A stretch of 64,000 nt of DNA from Mycolicibacterium chubuense NBB4 (GCF_000266905.1 NC_018027.1:3162001-3226000), one strand, 5' to 3'; shown: positions 18,610 to 28,324, numbered from the stretch's first letter. Numbers and translations are program-made. The notes: generated by a model from the letters alone, not told the origin.

Positions 18610-20182
18610 GGAGGACCGAACCTCGGTGCACGGTCTGTCGACACCGCGGGAGTCGCCCGTCGAGTCGCGGCAGCACAGGTACGCGCGAGCGCGGATCGGT
18701 GGACCAGCGTTGCACCGCATCGGCCGGAGCGCTGACGTCGAATGCGTCGGCCTCCCAGACGGCATACGACGCAGGCGCTCCGGGGACGAGGGTGCCGGTC
18801 ACCCCGTCGCGGACGCCGGCGGCGCGCCACGCACCGCGGGTGGCGGCGGCGAAGGCGGCGCGCGCCGAGATGGCGCTTCCCGGGGTGCGATGCGTGGTCG
18901 CCGCACGGACGCCCGCCCAGGGGTTCATGTCCGTCACCGGGCTGTCGGAGCCGAAGGCGAGTGGCACGCCTTGGGATGCTAACAGCGCGAAGCGGTTCAT
19001 CTGCTGTGCTCGCTCGGCGCCCAGGCGCCGGGCGTACATGCCGGTGTCGCCGCCCCACAACGCGTCGAAGGCGGGTTGCATGCTCGCGATCACCCCCCAG
19101 GCGCCCAGCTTGGCCGCCTGCTCCTCGGTGACCATCTCCAGATGCTCGAGACGGTGACCGCAGCGGGCGACGGCGACGCTGCCGAACCGCTCGACGACCG
19201 TCTCCAACGCCTCGACCACGGCGGTCACCGCGGCGTCGCCGATGACATGGAAGCCCGCGGTGATGCCGGCGTCCGTGCAGGCCGCCAGGTGGGCGGTGAT
19301 CGCCTCGGGGTCGAGGTAGCTGTTCCCGTTCGCCGCGGAGCAGCCGTGCACATCGGCGTACGGCTCGTGCAGCCAGGCCGTGCGGGACCCCAGCGCTCCG
19401 TCGACGAACAGGTCGCCGGCCAGTCCGCGCGCCGCGGTCTGGTCGATCAGCTCCCGCGCCTGTGCCGCGGTGCCGACGTGCTCACCCCAGTAGCCGACGA
19501 CTTCGACTCCGTGGCCGTGTCCGCGCAGTTCCCGCCAATCGTCGAGGCCGCCGATCTGCGGGCCCGCGCATTCGTGGACCGCGACGATGCCCGTGGCCGC
19601 CGCCGCGTCCAGCGCCGCCTGTCTGGCCGCGGTGCGCTGCGCGGCGGTGAGGTTCTCGCGGGCCACCCGGCGGACGAGATGGTGTGCATCGGCGGTCAGC
19701 GTCGCGTCATCGTCGACGCCGGCACGCCGGCGCAGCGCGGTCGACGCGGCGGCCGAGTGCAGGTCGACGCGGGCGAGGTAGGCCAGTCGGCCGCCGACGA
19801 CGGCGTCGATGTCGGCGGTGCTCGGGGGGGTGCGTTCGGGCCACGAGGTCTCGTCCCAGCCATGACCCCAGATCACCCCGTCGGGGTGCGACCGGACGAA
19901 GTCGGCGAGCAGCTGCAGGCAGTGCCGCAGCGAGCTCGCGGCTCTGAGATCCAGTCCGGTCAATGCCAGGCCGGTGGCCGTGACGTGGACGTGGCTGTCG
20001 ACGAACGCGGGGGCGACGAAGCCGCCGTCGAGGTCGGTCACCATCGCGTCGGGATACTGCGCGCGACCGACGTCGTCACTGCCCAGCCACGTCACGACTC
20101 CCTCCCGGACGGCCATCGCGGTCGCGTCGGGCATGGCGGGGCTGTGGATGCGCCCGTTCAGCAGCAGGCGGGTGGCGCTCAC
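18602..20182 (-). CDS. YtcJ-like metal-dependent amidohydrolase
   Basis: A 526-residue amidohydrolase-superfamily protein. [12 protein letters not shown] holds the first His pair, [10 protein letters not shown] and the CGHRLEHLE segment supply further metal-site residues, and [11 protein letters not shown] carries the terminal catalytic Asp. Overall organisation fits the YtcJ/AepA-like subfamily (N-formimidoyl- or amide-bond hydrolysis; substrate generally unknown). The GTG start overlaps the fxsA stop. The position matches Rv2052c between ppm1/lnt and fxsA. Confidence 0.86.
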   Translation of the reverse strand: MSATRLLLNGRIHSPAMPDATAMAVREGVVTWLGSDDVGRAQYPDAMVTDLDGGFVAPAFVDSHVHVTATGLALTGLDLRAASSLRHCLQLLADFVRSHPDGVIWGHGWDETSWPERTPPSTADIDAVVGGRLAYLARVDLHSAAASTALRRRAGVDDDATLTADAHHLVRRVARENLTAAQRTAARQAALDAAAATGIVAVHECAGPQIGGLDDWRELRGHGHGVEVVGYWGEHVGTAAQARELIDQTAARGLAGDLFVDGALGSRTAWLHEPYADVHGCSAANGNSYLDPEAITAHLAACTDAGITAGFHVIGDAAVTAVVEALETVVERFGSVAVARCGHRLEHLEMVTEEQAAKLGAWGVIASMQPAFDALWGGDTGMYARRLGAERAQQMNRFALLASQGVPLAFGSDSPVTDMNPWAGVRAATTHRTPGSAISARAAFAAATRGAWRAAGVRDGVTGTLVPGAPASYAVWEADAFDVSAPADAVQRWSTDPRSRVPVLPRLDGRLPRCRQTVHRGSVLHG

Positions 20183-20691
20183 TCCGGCAGACGGGGTGGT
20201 TCGCGGCGCGGGACATCCTCGGCCGGATTGTCGACCACGTCGATGACCTCACCGTCGATGTAGTCACCGCGGCGCTGCGAGTACGCCGACCGTGCGGCCG
20301 CCGCCGCGCTGCCCGCGGTGCCGACGCCGACGATCAGCGGAACCCGGCGAGCGGCGATCGCGGTGAGCAGGGGACGAGCCGCGGCGCGGGTGGGCGGCAG
20401 CAGCAGCAGCAGCGCGCCGATGACGGAACTGGCCAGCCCGGGGATCACGACGAGCACCGTACCCAGTGCCACCAGTGCGCTGTCTGTGACCGCGCCATGG
20501 GCCTCGGCGGCGGTCAGTCCGGACCGCAGACGCCGCAGGTGACGACGCACCTGCGATCCGGCCAGCGCGAGGCCGACGAGGAACGTCGCTGCCACCAGCA
20601 GCATGGTCCACCCGAAACCGATCGTCGTCGCCAGTGCGACCAGCACCGCCGACTCGACCACTGCGTAGACCAGGAACAGCCGCATCGCCAT
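20179..20691 (-). CDS. fxsA: FxsA-family membrane protein
   Basis: A 170-residue membrane protein of the FxsA family (in E. coli, overexpression suppresses F-exclusion of phage T7). It has hydrophobic helices at about residues 5-25, 27-47 and 72-100 (LVALGTVLVVIPGLASSVIG is the family core), followed by the LPPTRAAAR motif and an acidic-to-Pro-rich tail. The ATG at 20691 is used; the frame is open upstream but without homology. Matches Rv2053c in location. Confidence 0.86.
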   Translation of the reverse strand: MAMRLFLVYAVVESAVLVALATTIGFGWTMLLVAATFLVGLALAGSQVRRHLRRLRSGLTAAEAHGAVTDSALVALGTVLVVIPGLASSVIGALLLLLPPTRAAARPLLTAIAARRVPLIVGVGTAGSAAAAARSAYSQRRGDYIDGEVIDVVDNPAEDVPRREPPRLPE

Positions 20692-20738
20692 GTTCAACCA
20701 ACGCTTCGACGGCGGTCTGGGTTCCTGCGATCGGTCGG

Positions 20739-21146
20739 TCAGGCGGGCACGGCCTGCACCTCGATGGCCGCATGGACCTTGTTGATGCCGCCGCGCAGGA
20801 TGGCCTGAGGGATGAAGTACCAGGCGTGGTGCCAGTACCGCCGGATGATCATGTCGAACACCCGCCGGGTCTCCGACTTGGGCAGCATCCGCGCCACCGC
20901 CTCGACCGGCTCTCCCTTGACCTTGCCGAGGACGCCGCATTTCTGGATGGTGACTCGCGGAGTGTTGTTGATTCGCTTCGTCTTCCACGAGCCGTCGTCG
21001 GTGATGATGAGCAGCTTGTCGCCTTCGGGGACACCCCATACGGGCGTCGGCTTGGGCCTGCCGTCCTTGGTGAAGGTGGTGAGCAGGAGGTACTTCTCGG
21101 TGTAGACGTCGCTGAACGTGGGGGTCTTCGTCGAAGAGTCGGCCAT
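20739..21146 (-). CDS. PPOX-class F420-dependent oxidoreductase (copy 1)
   Basis: A 135-residue split-barrel protein of the pyridoxamine 5'-phosphate oxidase/F420 family. It shows the YLLLTTFTKDGRPKPTPVWGVP and SWKTKRINNTPRVTI segments used to bind flavin or deazaflavin cofactors. Actinobacterial members reduce diverse substrates with F420H2. It lies 7 bp downstream of a closely similar gene, so the pair is a tandem duplication that has diverged at the C-terminus (copy 1 has RRYWHHAWYFIPQ). Confidence 0.82.
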   Translation of the reverse strand: MADSSTKTPTFSDVYTEKYLLLTTFTKDGRPKPTPVWGVPEGDKLLIITDDGSWKTKRINNTPRVTIQKCGVLGKVKGEPVEAVARMLPKSETRRVFDMIIRRYWHHAWYFIPQAILRGGINKVHAAIEVQAVPA

Positions 21147-21153
21147 GAAGTGA

Positions 21154-21537
21154 CTAATTGACCGCTTTGACCTCGATCGAAACGTTGTTCTGCATACCGC
21201 CGCGCAGCTTCGAGAACAGATTGAAGGCTTTGCCGAGCACTCCGTAGCGCTTGCCGATCGCGTCGTAGGTGGCGCCGTTGGCGGACTTGTCGAGAATGCG
21301 CGCGGTCGCTTCGACGGCGTCGCTCTTCGGATTGCCGCTGCGGTCGCAGCTGGCGATCGTGACGCGGGGGGTATTGCGAATCCGCTTGACCTTCCACGAC
21401 TTCTCCTGCGTGATCACCACCAGCGCGCCCCCGGAGCGCACCGCCCAGACCGGGGTGGGCTTGGGCCGGCCGTCCTTGGTGAACGTGGTCAGCAGGATGT
21501 ACTCGGACTCGGCGATGTCAGCGAAGGTGGCGGCCAT
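21154..21537 (-). CDS. PPOX-class F420-dependent oxidoreductase (copy 2)
   Basis: A 127-residue split-barrel protein, paralogue of its downstream neighbour. Both share TTFTKDGRPKPTPVW and the K-x-K-RI-x-NTPRVTI region; this copy has SCDRSGNPKSDAVEATARIL. F420 rather than FMN is the likely cofactor by family, but the specificity residues were not checked. The ATG at 21537 is preferred, with an in-frame GTG at 21555 as an alternative. Likely co-transcribed with copy 1. Confidence 0.82.
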   Translation of the reverse strand: MAATFADIAESEYILLTTFTKDGRPKPTPVWAVRSGGALVVITQEKSWKVKRIRNTPRVTIASCDRSGNPKSDAVEATARILDKSANGATYDAIGKRYGVLGKAFNLFSKLRGGMQNNVSIEVKAVN

Positions 21538-21573
21538 GCCGCCAAATGTAACCACGACAGCCGATCGGAGCAG

Positions 21574-22896
21574 CTAGCAGGCGTGTTTGAGGGCGACCAT
21601 GTCGATGGTGATGGGTTGGTCGGTGTGGTGCACCCATTGTCGTACCGGTGGTCCGGGTAGTGGTGGTGCGGTGGAGTGGTAGACCGCGCCGGTGGTGGTG
21701 CGGAATGCCGCGGTGTGGCGGCCGTGGCGTTCGGTGGTGGTGACCGTCCAGCCGGGAGCTTCTTTGGCGTAGTTGCACGCCGCGCAGGCACCGAGCCCGT
21801 TGAGCGCGCTGGTCGGCCCGCCGTCGCGGTAGGGCCTGGCGTGGTCGTGGTGGCGGATCGGGGCGTTGCAGTACGGCGTCCGGCAGGTCTGGTCGCGCAG
21901 CCCGAGAAACGCCGCCAACCCTGTCGGGAACAGCCGGGACTTCGACTCCAGCGCCACCAACTGCCCACTCGTCGGGTGCCGATACAACCGGCGCAGGGTG
22001 GCTTTGGCGTTCTCGTCGGCGACCGCCTCGGACACCAGATGCCGGGCGACCGCGGCGGGGACGGGACCGTAGCCCGCGGCCCAGCCGGGGCAGTCGTCGC
22101 CCCCGAACAGCGTGGTGTCGGCCAGCACCAGATTCAACGCCACCGGCACCGGCGCCTCCGCGGGGCGCCCGGTCACCCGCTCATAGAGGGTGTCGGCCAT
22201 GATCTGCAAGCGACCACGCCCATCCCCGGTCAGGTCGGCCTGGCGCTTGAGCGCGGCGTACACCCCCACCCCCTGCGCCAGCGGCAACAGCGCGGTCACA
22301 TAGACCATGCCCTCGGGCGCCGGACGGGTCCACACACACCGATCCCCGACCGCCTTGGCGTTGCGTTCCACCACCGCCGCGACATCCAACCGCGCGGTGA
22401 TCGCCTTGGCCTCGGCCTCCACCCGCGCATTACCCCAGCCCGCCAGCTCGGTGGTGTCGGCACACAACTCGGCGTCGAGCGCACGGCGATGCCCCACACT
22501 CAGACACGCCGACGCCTTGACGATCACCACCGCCCGATACTCCGAGAGCACTCCCGCCTCCAGCGCGGCCAGGGTGTGGGGCATCTCGTGCACCAACGCC
22601 TGCGCCACCCCGACGTGGGTGTTCCCGCACACCGGGGCATCCCGGCGGGCCAACGCCACCTCCGAGGCCAACCCGCGCCCCCGCCGCGCCACCGGCACCC
22701 CCGCCGCCTCCTCAGCGGCGCGCCGCTGGGCCGCCCACACCGCCGTCGCCCGCGCCTGCGCGGCGGCCGCAACAGATTTCAGCCGTTCACAGCGCTCGAC
22801 GACATCACGCAACTCAGCCTCCGAGGCACCGTCATCGACGTCGACATCGAACACCTGTGCGAACACACCATCGGCGCTACGCGGACGCAGCGACAA
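21574..22896 (-). CDS. DUF222/HNH endonuclease-domain protein (13E12 family)
   Basis: A roughly 440-residue member of the mycobacterial 13E12 repeat family. An N-terminal DUF222 region (residues 20-320) with long Ala-rich helices is followed by a C-terminal HNH module: CRTPYCNAPIRHHDHA, then DGGPTSALNGLGACAACNYAKE, with Cys pairs that can bind zinc. Such genes are multi-copy in mycobacteria and often linked to mobile or recombination-prone sites. The first in-frame start is TTG at 22896, 10 bp from the end of cobN; a GTG at 22866 is equally possible. Confidence 0.83.
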   Translation of the reverse strand: MSLRPRSADGVFAQVFDVDVDDGASEAELRDVVERCERLKSVAAAAQARATAVWAAQRRAAEEAAGVPVARRGRGLASEVALARRDAPVCGNTHVGVAQALVHEMPHTLAALEAGVLSEYRAVVIVKASACLSVGHRRALDAELCADTTELAGWGNARVEAEAKAITARLDVAAVVERNAKAVGDRCVWTRPAPEGMVYVTALLPLAQGVGVYAALKRQADLTGDGRGRLQIMADTLYERVTGRPAEAPVPVALNLVLADTTLFGGDDCPGWAAGYGPVPAAVARHLVSEAVADENAKATLRRLYRHPTSGQLVALESKSRLFPTGLAAFLGLRDQTCRTPYCNAPIRHHDHARPYRDGGPTSALNGLGACAACNYAKEAPGWTVTTTERHGRHTAAFRTTTGAVYHSTAPPLPGPPVRQWVHHTDQPITIDMVALKHAC

Positions 22897-22906
22897 ATCC
22901 CGGCCA

Positions 22907-25900
22907 TCAGCCTTCGAGGTCGCCCTCGGTGTCGAGCAATACCTGCTTGAGCCCGTCCAGCGTCGCCTGCTCGGGTGCCGCCCACAGGCCGCGGCCCGCG
23001 GCTTCGAGCAGCCTCTCGGCCATGCCGTGCAGCGCCCACGGGTTGGACTCCGCCATGAACTTGCGGTTCTCGTCGTCGAGCACGTAGCTCTGCGAGAGCT
23101 GCTCGTACATCCAGTCCGCCATCACGCCCGCGGTGGCGTCGTAGCCGAAGAGGTAGTCGACGGTCGCGGCCATCTCGAACGCGCCCTTGTAGCCGTGCCT
23201 GCGCATCGCGGAGATCCACCGGGGGTTGACCACGCGCGCGCGGAACACGCGGGTGGTCTCCTCGTTGAGCGTGCGGGTGCGCACCGCATCGGGGCGGGTG
23301 TTGTCGCCGATGTAGGCCGCGGGCGCCTCTCCGGTCAGCGCCCGCACTGTCGCCACCATGCCGCCGTGGTACTGGAAGTAGTCGTCGGAGTCCGCGATGT
23401 CGTGCTCACGGGTGTCGGTGTTCTTGGCCGCCACCGCGATCCTGCGGTAAGCCCGGCTCATGTCCTCGGTCGCCGGCGCGCCGTCGAGACCACGGCCGTA
23501 GGCGAAGCCACCCCACGCCGTGTAGACCGCGGCGAGGTCGGCATCGTCGCGCCAATTCCGGCTGTCGATGAGTTGCAGAAGTCCCGCGCCGTAAGTTCCC
23601 GGCTTGGAGCCGAAAATCCTTGTGGTCGCGCGGCGTTGGTCGCCGTGGTCCGACAGGTCGGCCTGCGCGTGCGCGCGCACGAAGTTGTCGCCGTCCGGTT
23701 CGTCGAGATCGGCCACCAGCTGCACCGCATCGTCGAGCATGGCGACGACGTGCGGGAACGCGTCGCGGAAAAAGCCCGAGATGCGCACCGTGACGTCGAT
23801 GCGCGGCCGGCCGAGCTCGTCGAGCGGGATCGGCTCCAGGTCGACGACACGCCGCGACGCGTCGTCCCAGATCGGCCGAACGCCCAGCAGCGCAAGGACT
23901 TCGGCGATGTCGTCACCGGCGGTGCGCATCGCCGACGTCCCCCACACCGACAGCCCCACCGATTCGGGCCAGCGGCCGTAGTCGGCGCGGTACCGCTCCA
24001 ACAACGAATCCGCCATCGCGACACCGGTTTCCCACGCCAGCCGGGACGGCACCGCTTTCGGGTCGACGGAGTAGAAGTTGCGTCCGGTGGGCAGCACGTT
24101 GACCAGTCCGCGCAGCGGCGACCCCGACGGTCCGGACGGAATGAAACGCCCGTCGAGCGCACGCAGGACCTGCTCGATCTCGCGGGAGGTCTCGGCCAGT
24201 CTCGGCACCACCTCGGTGGCGGCGAACCGCAGAATCGCTGCGACGGCGGCATCGTCGGTGAGGGTCGGCACGACCGCCGCATCCCAGCCACTGGCCTGAA
24301 GCGCCGCAACGAGTTCCCTGGCGTGCGCCTCGGCGGCGTCGACGGCCGCACGGTCGTCGTGACCATCCTCCGCGAGACCCAGCGCCTGGCGCAGGCCCGG
24401 TACGGTCTGCTCGCCGCCGAACAGCTGACGCGCCCGCAGGATCGCCAGCACCAAATCGAGTTCCGCGTCACCGACCGGCTTTTCGCCCAGGATGTGCAGG
24501 CCGTCGCGGATCTGCACGTCTTTGATCTCGCACAGCCAGCCGTCGACGTGCAGCAGCATGTCGTCGAACGAATCCTCGTCGGGGCGGTCGGTGAGCCCGA
24601 GGTCGTGGTCCATCTTCGCGGCCCGCATCAGCGTCCAGATCTGCTGACGGATCGCGGGCAGCTTCCCGGGGTCGAGCGCGGAGATGTTGGCGTGCTCGTC
24701 GAGAAGCTGCTCGAGACGCGCGATGTCGCCGTAGGTCTCGGCCCTCGCCATCGGCGGGATGAGGTGGTCGACGAGGGTGGCGTGGGCGCGGCGTTTCGCC
24801 TGCGTTCCCTCCCCGGGGTCGTTGACCAGGAACGGGTAGACCAGCGGCAGATCGCCCAGGGCGGCGTCGGTGCCGCACGACGCCGACATGCCCAGCGTCT
24901 TCCCGGGCAGCCACTCGAGATTGCCGTGCTTGCCGAGATGCACGACGACGTCGGCCCCGAAGCTGTCGCCGAACTCTCCGTCGAGCCAGCGGTAGGCGGC
25001 CAGGTAATGATGACTGGGCGGCAGATCGGGATCGTGGTAGATCGCCACCGGGTTCTCGCCGAATCCGCGTGGCGGCTGCACCATCAACACGACGTTGCCC
25101 GACTGCATCGCCGCGATCACGATCTCTCCGTCGGGATCACGGCTGCGGTCGACGAACAACTCGCCCGGCGGCGGACCCCAGTGTTCGACCATGGCGTCGG
25201 CGAAGTCGGTGGGAAGCGTGGCGAACCACCGCCGGTAGTCGGTGGCGGACACCCGGATCGGATTGCCGGCCAGTTGCTGGTCGGTCAGCCAGTCGGGGTC
25301 CTGTCCGCCGCGTTCGATCAGCGCGTGGATCAGCGCGTCGCCATCGGAGGCCTCGAGTCCGGGGACGTCGCCGACGTCGTAGCCGGCGTCGCGCAGAGCG
25401 TGCAGCAGGTTGACGGCACTGGCCGGGGTGTCGAGGCCGACGGCGTTGCCGATCCGCGCGTGCTTGGTCGGATAGGCCGAAAAGACAACGGCGACACGCT
25501 TTTCCGCTGGCGACACCGAGCGCAGTCTGGCGTGCCGCACCGCGAGCCCGGCCACCCGCGCGCAGCGCTCCGGGTCGGCGACGTAGGAGATGAGGCCTTC
25601 GTCGTCGATCTCCTTGAAGGAGAATGGGACCGTGATGATGCGGCCGTCGAACTCGGGCACGGCGACCTGCGTCGCGACGTCCAGAGGCGACATGCCGTCG
25701 TCGTTGTCGTCCCACTGGGCTCGCGAACTGGTCAGGCACAGTCCCTGCAGAATCGGAACGTCAAGAGCGGCAAGGTGAGCCACGTTCCACGCGTCGTCGG
25801 TACCGCCCGCCGAGACCGCGGCGGGTGTCGCGCCACCGGCGGCCAGCACAGTGGTGATCAACGCGTCGGCAGTGCCGAGCAGCTCGAGCAGCTCGGCGTC

Positions 25901-26524
25901 GGCATTGCGCAGCGACGCGCAGAACACCGGCAGCGGCACTCCCCCGGCGTCCTCGATCGCCGCGCACAGCGCCTCGATGTATCCGGTGTTGCCGGCCAGG
26001 TGCTGAGCCCGGTAGAAGAGCACGGCCACCGTGGGCCCGTCGCGACGGACGCCGGCGCGCTCGAGCACACCCCAGGTCGGCGTCGAGACCGGTGCGGAGA
26101 ACCCGAAGCCGGTCATCAGAAGGGTGTCCGAGAGGAACGCGTGCAGGTTGGCCAGATTGTCGACGCCGCCCTGCGCGAGGTAGATGTGCGCCTGCAGAGC
26201 CACTCCGGCCGGAGTGGTCGAATGTTTCATCAACTCCGCGTCCGCGGCCTGTTCGCCACTGACGACTACCGTGGGCACACCGCTGGCGACGACGGTGTCG
26301 ATACCGTCCTCCCAGGCCCGGTATCCGCCCAGGATCCTCACGACGGCGACGTCGGCGCCGCTCAGCAACTCCTCGAGTTCACCGTCGACCAGCCGGGCCG
26401 GGTTCGCCCACCGGTAGGCGGCTCCGCTGGCCCGCGCCGTGATCAGGTCGGTGTCCGACGTGGACAGCAGCAGGACGGAGGGCGTTTGACCGGGAGCGGC
26501 GGGGACCGAAGTGGACGGGGTCAC
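22907..26524 (-). CDS. cobN: Cobaltochelatase subunit CobN
   Basis: A 1205-residue large subunit of the ATP-dependent aerobic cobaltochelatase (CobNST), which inserts Co2+ into hydrogenobyrinic acid a,c-diamide. The N-terminus VLLLSTSDTDLITARASG and RILGGYRAWEDGIDT are typical of mycobacterial CobN. The central VVHLGKHGNLEWLPGKT and C-terminal GYKGAFEMAATVDYLFGYDA blocks are conserved in CobN/BchH/ChlH chelatases. The GTG start at 26524 is chosen by homology; GGGAG lies unusually close to it. A 32-codon mini-gene ends 37 bp upstream. Confidence 0.95.
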   Translation of the reverse strand: MTPSTSVPAAPGQTPSVLLLSTSDTDLITARASGAAYRWANPARLVDGELEELLSGADVAVVRILGGYRAWEDGIDTVVASGVPTVVVSGEQAADAELMKHSTTPAGVALQAHIYLAQGGVDNLANLHAFLSDTLLMTGFGFSAPVSTPTWGVLERAGVRRDGPTVAVLFYRAQHLAGNTGYIEALCAAIEDAGGVPLPVFCASLRNADAELLELLGTADALITTVLAAGGATPAAVSAGGTDDAWNVAHLAALDVPILQGLCLTSSRAQWDDNDDGMSPLDVATQVAVPEFDGRIITVPFSFKEIDDEGLISYVADPERCARVAGLAVRHARLRSVSPAEKRVAVVFSAYPTKHARIGNAVGLDTPASAVNLLHALRDAGYDVGDVPGLEASDGDALIHALIERGGQDPDWLTDQQLAGNPIRVSATDYRRWFATLPTDFADAMVEHWGPPPGELFVDRSRDPDGEIVIAAMQSGNVVLMVQPPRGFGENPVAIYHDPDLPPSHHYLAAYRWLDGEFGDSFGADVVVHLGKHGNLEWLPGKTLGMSASCGTDAALGDLPLVYPFLVNDPGEGTQAKRRAHATLVDHLIPPMARAETYGDIARLEQLLDEHANISALDPGKLPAIRQQIWTLMRAAKMDHDLGLTDRPDEDSFDDMLLHVDGWLCEIKDVQIRDGLHILGEKPVGDAELDLVLAILRARQLFGGEQTVPGLRQALGLAEDGHDDRAAVDAAEAHARELVAALQASGWDAAVVPTLTDDAAVAAILRFAATEVVPRLAETSREIEQVLRALDGRFIPSGPSGSPLRGLVNVLPTGRNFYSVDPKAVPSRLAWETGVAMADSLLERYRADYGRWPESVGLSVWGTSAMRTAGDDIAEVLALLGVRPIWDDASRRVVDLEPIPLDELGRPRIDVTVRISGFFRDAFPHVVAMLDDAVQLVADLDEPDGDNFVRAHAQADLSDHGDQRRATTRIFGSKPGTYGAGLLQLIDSRNWRDDADLAAVYTAWGGFAYGRGLDGAPATEDMSRAYRRIAVAAKNTDTREHDIADSDDYFQYHGGMVATVRALTGEAPAAYIGDNTRPDAVRTRTLNEETTRVFRARVVNPRWISAMRRHGYKGAFEMAATVDYLFGYDATAGVMADWMYEQLSQSYVLDDENRKFMAESNPWALHGMAERLLEAAGRGLWAAPEQATLDGLKQVLLDTEGDLEG

Positions 26525-26561
26525 CTCCCATTCGTACCGCACCGCGCCCGGCGCGCCGCGG

Positions 26562-26660
26562 TCACCGGCTCCAGCGGCCGTACCAGGTCTGCCGGTAGGG
26601 CAGCCCGACGGCGGCCACCAGTGCGAAAACGATCCCCGCGAAAACGATGAGAGAGAACAT
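26562..26660 (-). CDS. 32-residue single-pass membrane mini-protein upstream of cobN
   Basis: A complete short gene: ATG at 26660, TGA at 26562-26564, with AAGGAA about 7 nt before the start as a good ribosome site. It encodes a hydrophobic helix (MFSLIVFAGIVFALVAAVGL) followed by an aromatic, basic tail (YRQTWYGRWSR), a topology like KdpF-type small accessory subunits. It sits 37 bp before cobN in the same direction and just below a perfect palindrome. A role in cobalt delivery or in CobN expression is possible; conservation was not tested. Confidence 0.6.
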   Translation of the reverse strand: MFSLIVFAGIVFALVAAVGLPYRQTWYGRWSR

Positions 26661-26677
26661 CGCCGTTCCTTCACCCG

Positions 26678-26693
26678 ACCCGTGCACACGGGT
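26678..26693. promoter_or_regulatory. Perfect 7-bp palindrome before the mini-gene/cobN unit
   Basis: ACCCGTG-CA-CACGGGT, a perfect inverted repeat with a 2-nt spacer, lies 17 nt upstream of the mini-gene start. The short spacer is more typical of an operator for a dimeric repressor than of a terminator, and there is no U-tract. Confidence 0.5.
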
Positions 26694-26779
26694 TCAGTAC
26701 GCGAGACGGTACCGCCGGTAACGCGCGCAGAAGAGCTGCTGTGGGGAACAGAACCGCCCCGGCGAATCTGTGACCGAGG

Positions 26780-28252
26780 TCACAAAGCGGTGCGGACCTC
26801 GAAGTCGGTGACCTGCGGGGCGCGCAGCAGTTCGGAGTATCGGTCGGGCTCCCACGGGAACAGCTCGGGCAACCCGTCCTTGCCGAGGTACCAGCTGCGG
26901 CAGCCGGTGGTCCACACCGTCTGCGGCATCGCCGCCTTCATGTCCTCGTTGTAGCGCTTGGTGGCCTCTTCGGTCGGTGATGCGGCGACGATCCTGCCCG
27001 CCCGCAACTGCTCGATCCACCACGTCACGTAGTCGGCCTGATGTTCGGCGATGTTGATCAGCGAGTCGTTTCCCACCGGCGCGTGCGGGCCCATGAACAT
27101 GAACATGTTCGGGAAGCCCGGCACGGCCACCGAGCGGTACGCCGTGGCACCGTCCGCCCACGCCTCCTCGAGTGTGCGGCCCCCCTCGCCGGTGACGGCC
27201 AGCGGCCGGACGTAGGCGTGCGCATCGAATCCCGTCGCCAGCACCAGGAGATCCACTTCGTGCAGCGTCCCGTCGGCGGTGACCACGCCGCGGGGTTCGA
27301 CTCGCACGATGGGTTCGGTGACGATCTCCACGCCGGGCTCCTGCACCGCCCGGTAGTAGTGGCCGGCGAAGATCATCCGCTTGCACATCGGCTGGTCCAC
27401 CGGCGTCAGCTTCTTCTTCAGCTCCCGGTCCCGTACCGACAGCCGCAGATTCCACCGGCACTGGGTTTGATAGAGCCACCGCTGCCACCCGGGACGCACC
27501 GGCGCAACCCCGAACATCGATCGGACGAAGCGGCTGTAGAACCAGTACCCGAACGCGTTGAGCCGGGGCCAGCGCCGCAGCGCCGCCTTGGTGCGTTCGG
27601 ACACCCTGGGGTTCGGCCACGGACAGATCCACTGCGCGGTGCGCTGGAACACGGTGAGCCCTCTGACCTTCCCGCCGAGCTCGGCGGTGATCTGCACACC
27701 GGTCGAACCGGTGCCGATGAGCCCGATTCGCTTGTCGGGCAGCGAGACCGAGTGATCCCAGCGCGCCGAGTGGAACATCGGGCCTGCGAAGGTGTCGAGC
27801 CCCTCGATGTCGGGATAGCGCGGAATCCGCAGGATCCCCGTCGCCGTCACCAGGACGTCGAAGGCCTCGTCGCCGGCGGGAGTGGTCAACCACCACTTTC
27901 CGTCGCGGAAGGCCGCCGAACGTACTTCGGCCCCGAATCTGATGTGGCGCCTGATGTCCCGTTCGGTGGCGACCTCGCGGAAGTACTGCTGGATCTCGGG
28001 TCCGGGCGGCAGCATGTGCGACCAGTCGGGGTTGGGCCGGAACGAGTACGTGTAATACCGCGACGGCACATCGCATGTCAGACCCGGATAGGTGTTGTCG
28101 CGCCAGGTGCCGCCGACCTCGTCGGCCTTCTCGAACAACGTGAAGTCCTCGATGCCGGCGTCCTGGAGCTTGGCGGCCATACAGAGACCCGACATGCCGG
28201 CGCCGATGATCGCGACGCTGATCGTGCGCGGTGACGGATTCGTGGTTGTCAT
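26780..28252 (-). CDS. Flavin-containing (Baeyer-Villiger-type) monooxygenase
   Basis: A 490-residue class B flavoprotein monooxygenase. GAGMSG at 17-22 is the FAD-binding loop and GTGSTG near 180 the NADPH loop. The BVMO fingerprint FxGxxxHxxxWD is present at residues 155-166 (FAGPMFHSARWD). It probably inserts oxygen into a ketone or oxidises a heteroatom using NADPH and O2; the substrate is unknown. It stands alone between the cobN unit and the ABC operon, with no obvious pathway partner. Confidence 0.9.
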   Translation of the reverse strand: MTTTNPSPRTISVAIIGAGMSGLCMAAKLQDAGIEDFTLFEKADEVGGTWRDNTYPGLTCDVPSRYYTYSFRPNPDWSHMLPPGPEIQQYFREVATERDIRRHIRFGAEVRSAAFRDGKWWLTTPAGDEAFDVLVTATGILRIPRYPDIEGLDTFAGPMFHSARWDHSVSLPDKRIGLIGTGSTGVQITAELGGKVRGLTVFQRTAQWICPWPNPRVSERTKAALRRWPRLNAFGYWFYSRFVRSMFGVAPVRPGWQRWLYQTQCRWNLRLSVRDRELKKKLTPVDQPMCKRMIFAGHYYRAVQEPGVEIVTEPIVRVEPRGVVTADGTLHEVDLLVLATGFDAHAYVRPLAVTGEGGRTLEEAWADGATAYRSVAVPGFPNMFMFMGPHAPVGNDSLINIAEHQADYVTWWIEQLRAGRIVAASPTEEATKRYNEDMKAAMPQTVWTTGCRSWYLGKDGLPELFPWEPDRYSELLRAPQVTDFEVRTAL

Positions 28253-28324
28253 ACTTCGACCCCCTGGGTGACCTGGCCGCCAACGTACTCCGGCATCGCC
28301 TCCGGCAGACCCGAAATCGCCCAG

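Noticed and set aside
22307..26650. Open frame of about 1447 codons on the + strand opposite cobN
   Set aside because: It is antisense to a full CobN protein and its translation is Arg/His/Gly-rich with no recognisable domain, a known artefact of high-GC codon bias.
26525..26779. Cobalamin riboswitch before cobN, and likewise before cobG (32787-33080)
   Set aside because: No B12-box or the conserved flanking helices could be found on the sense strand; only palindromes are present.
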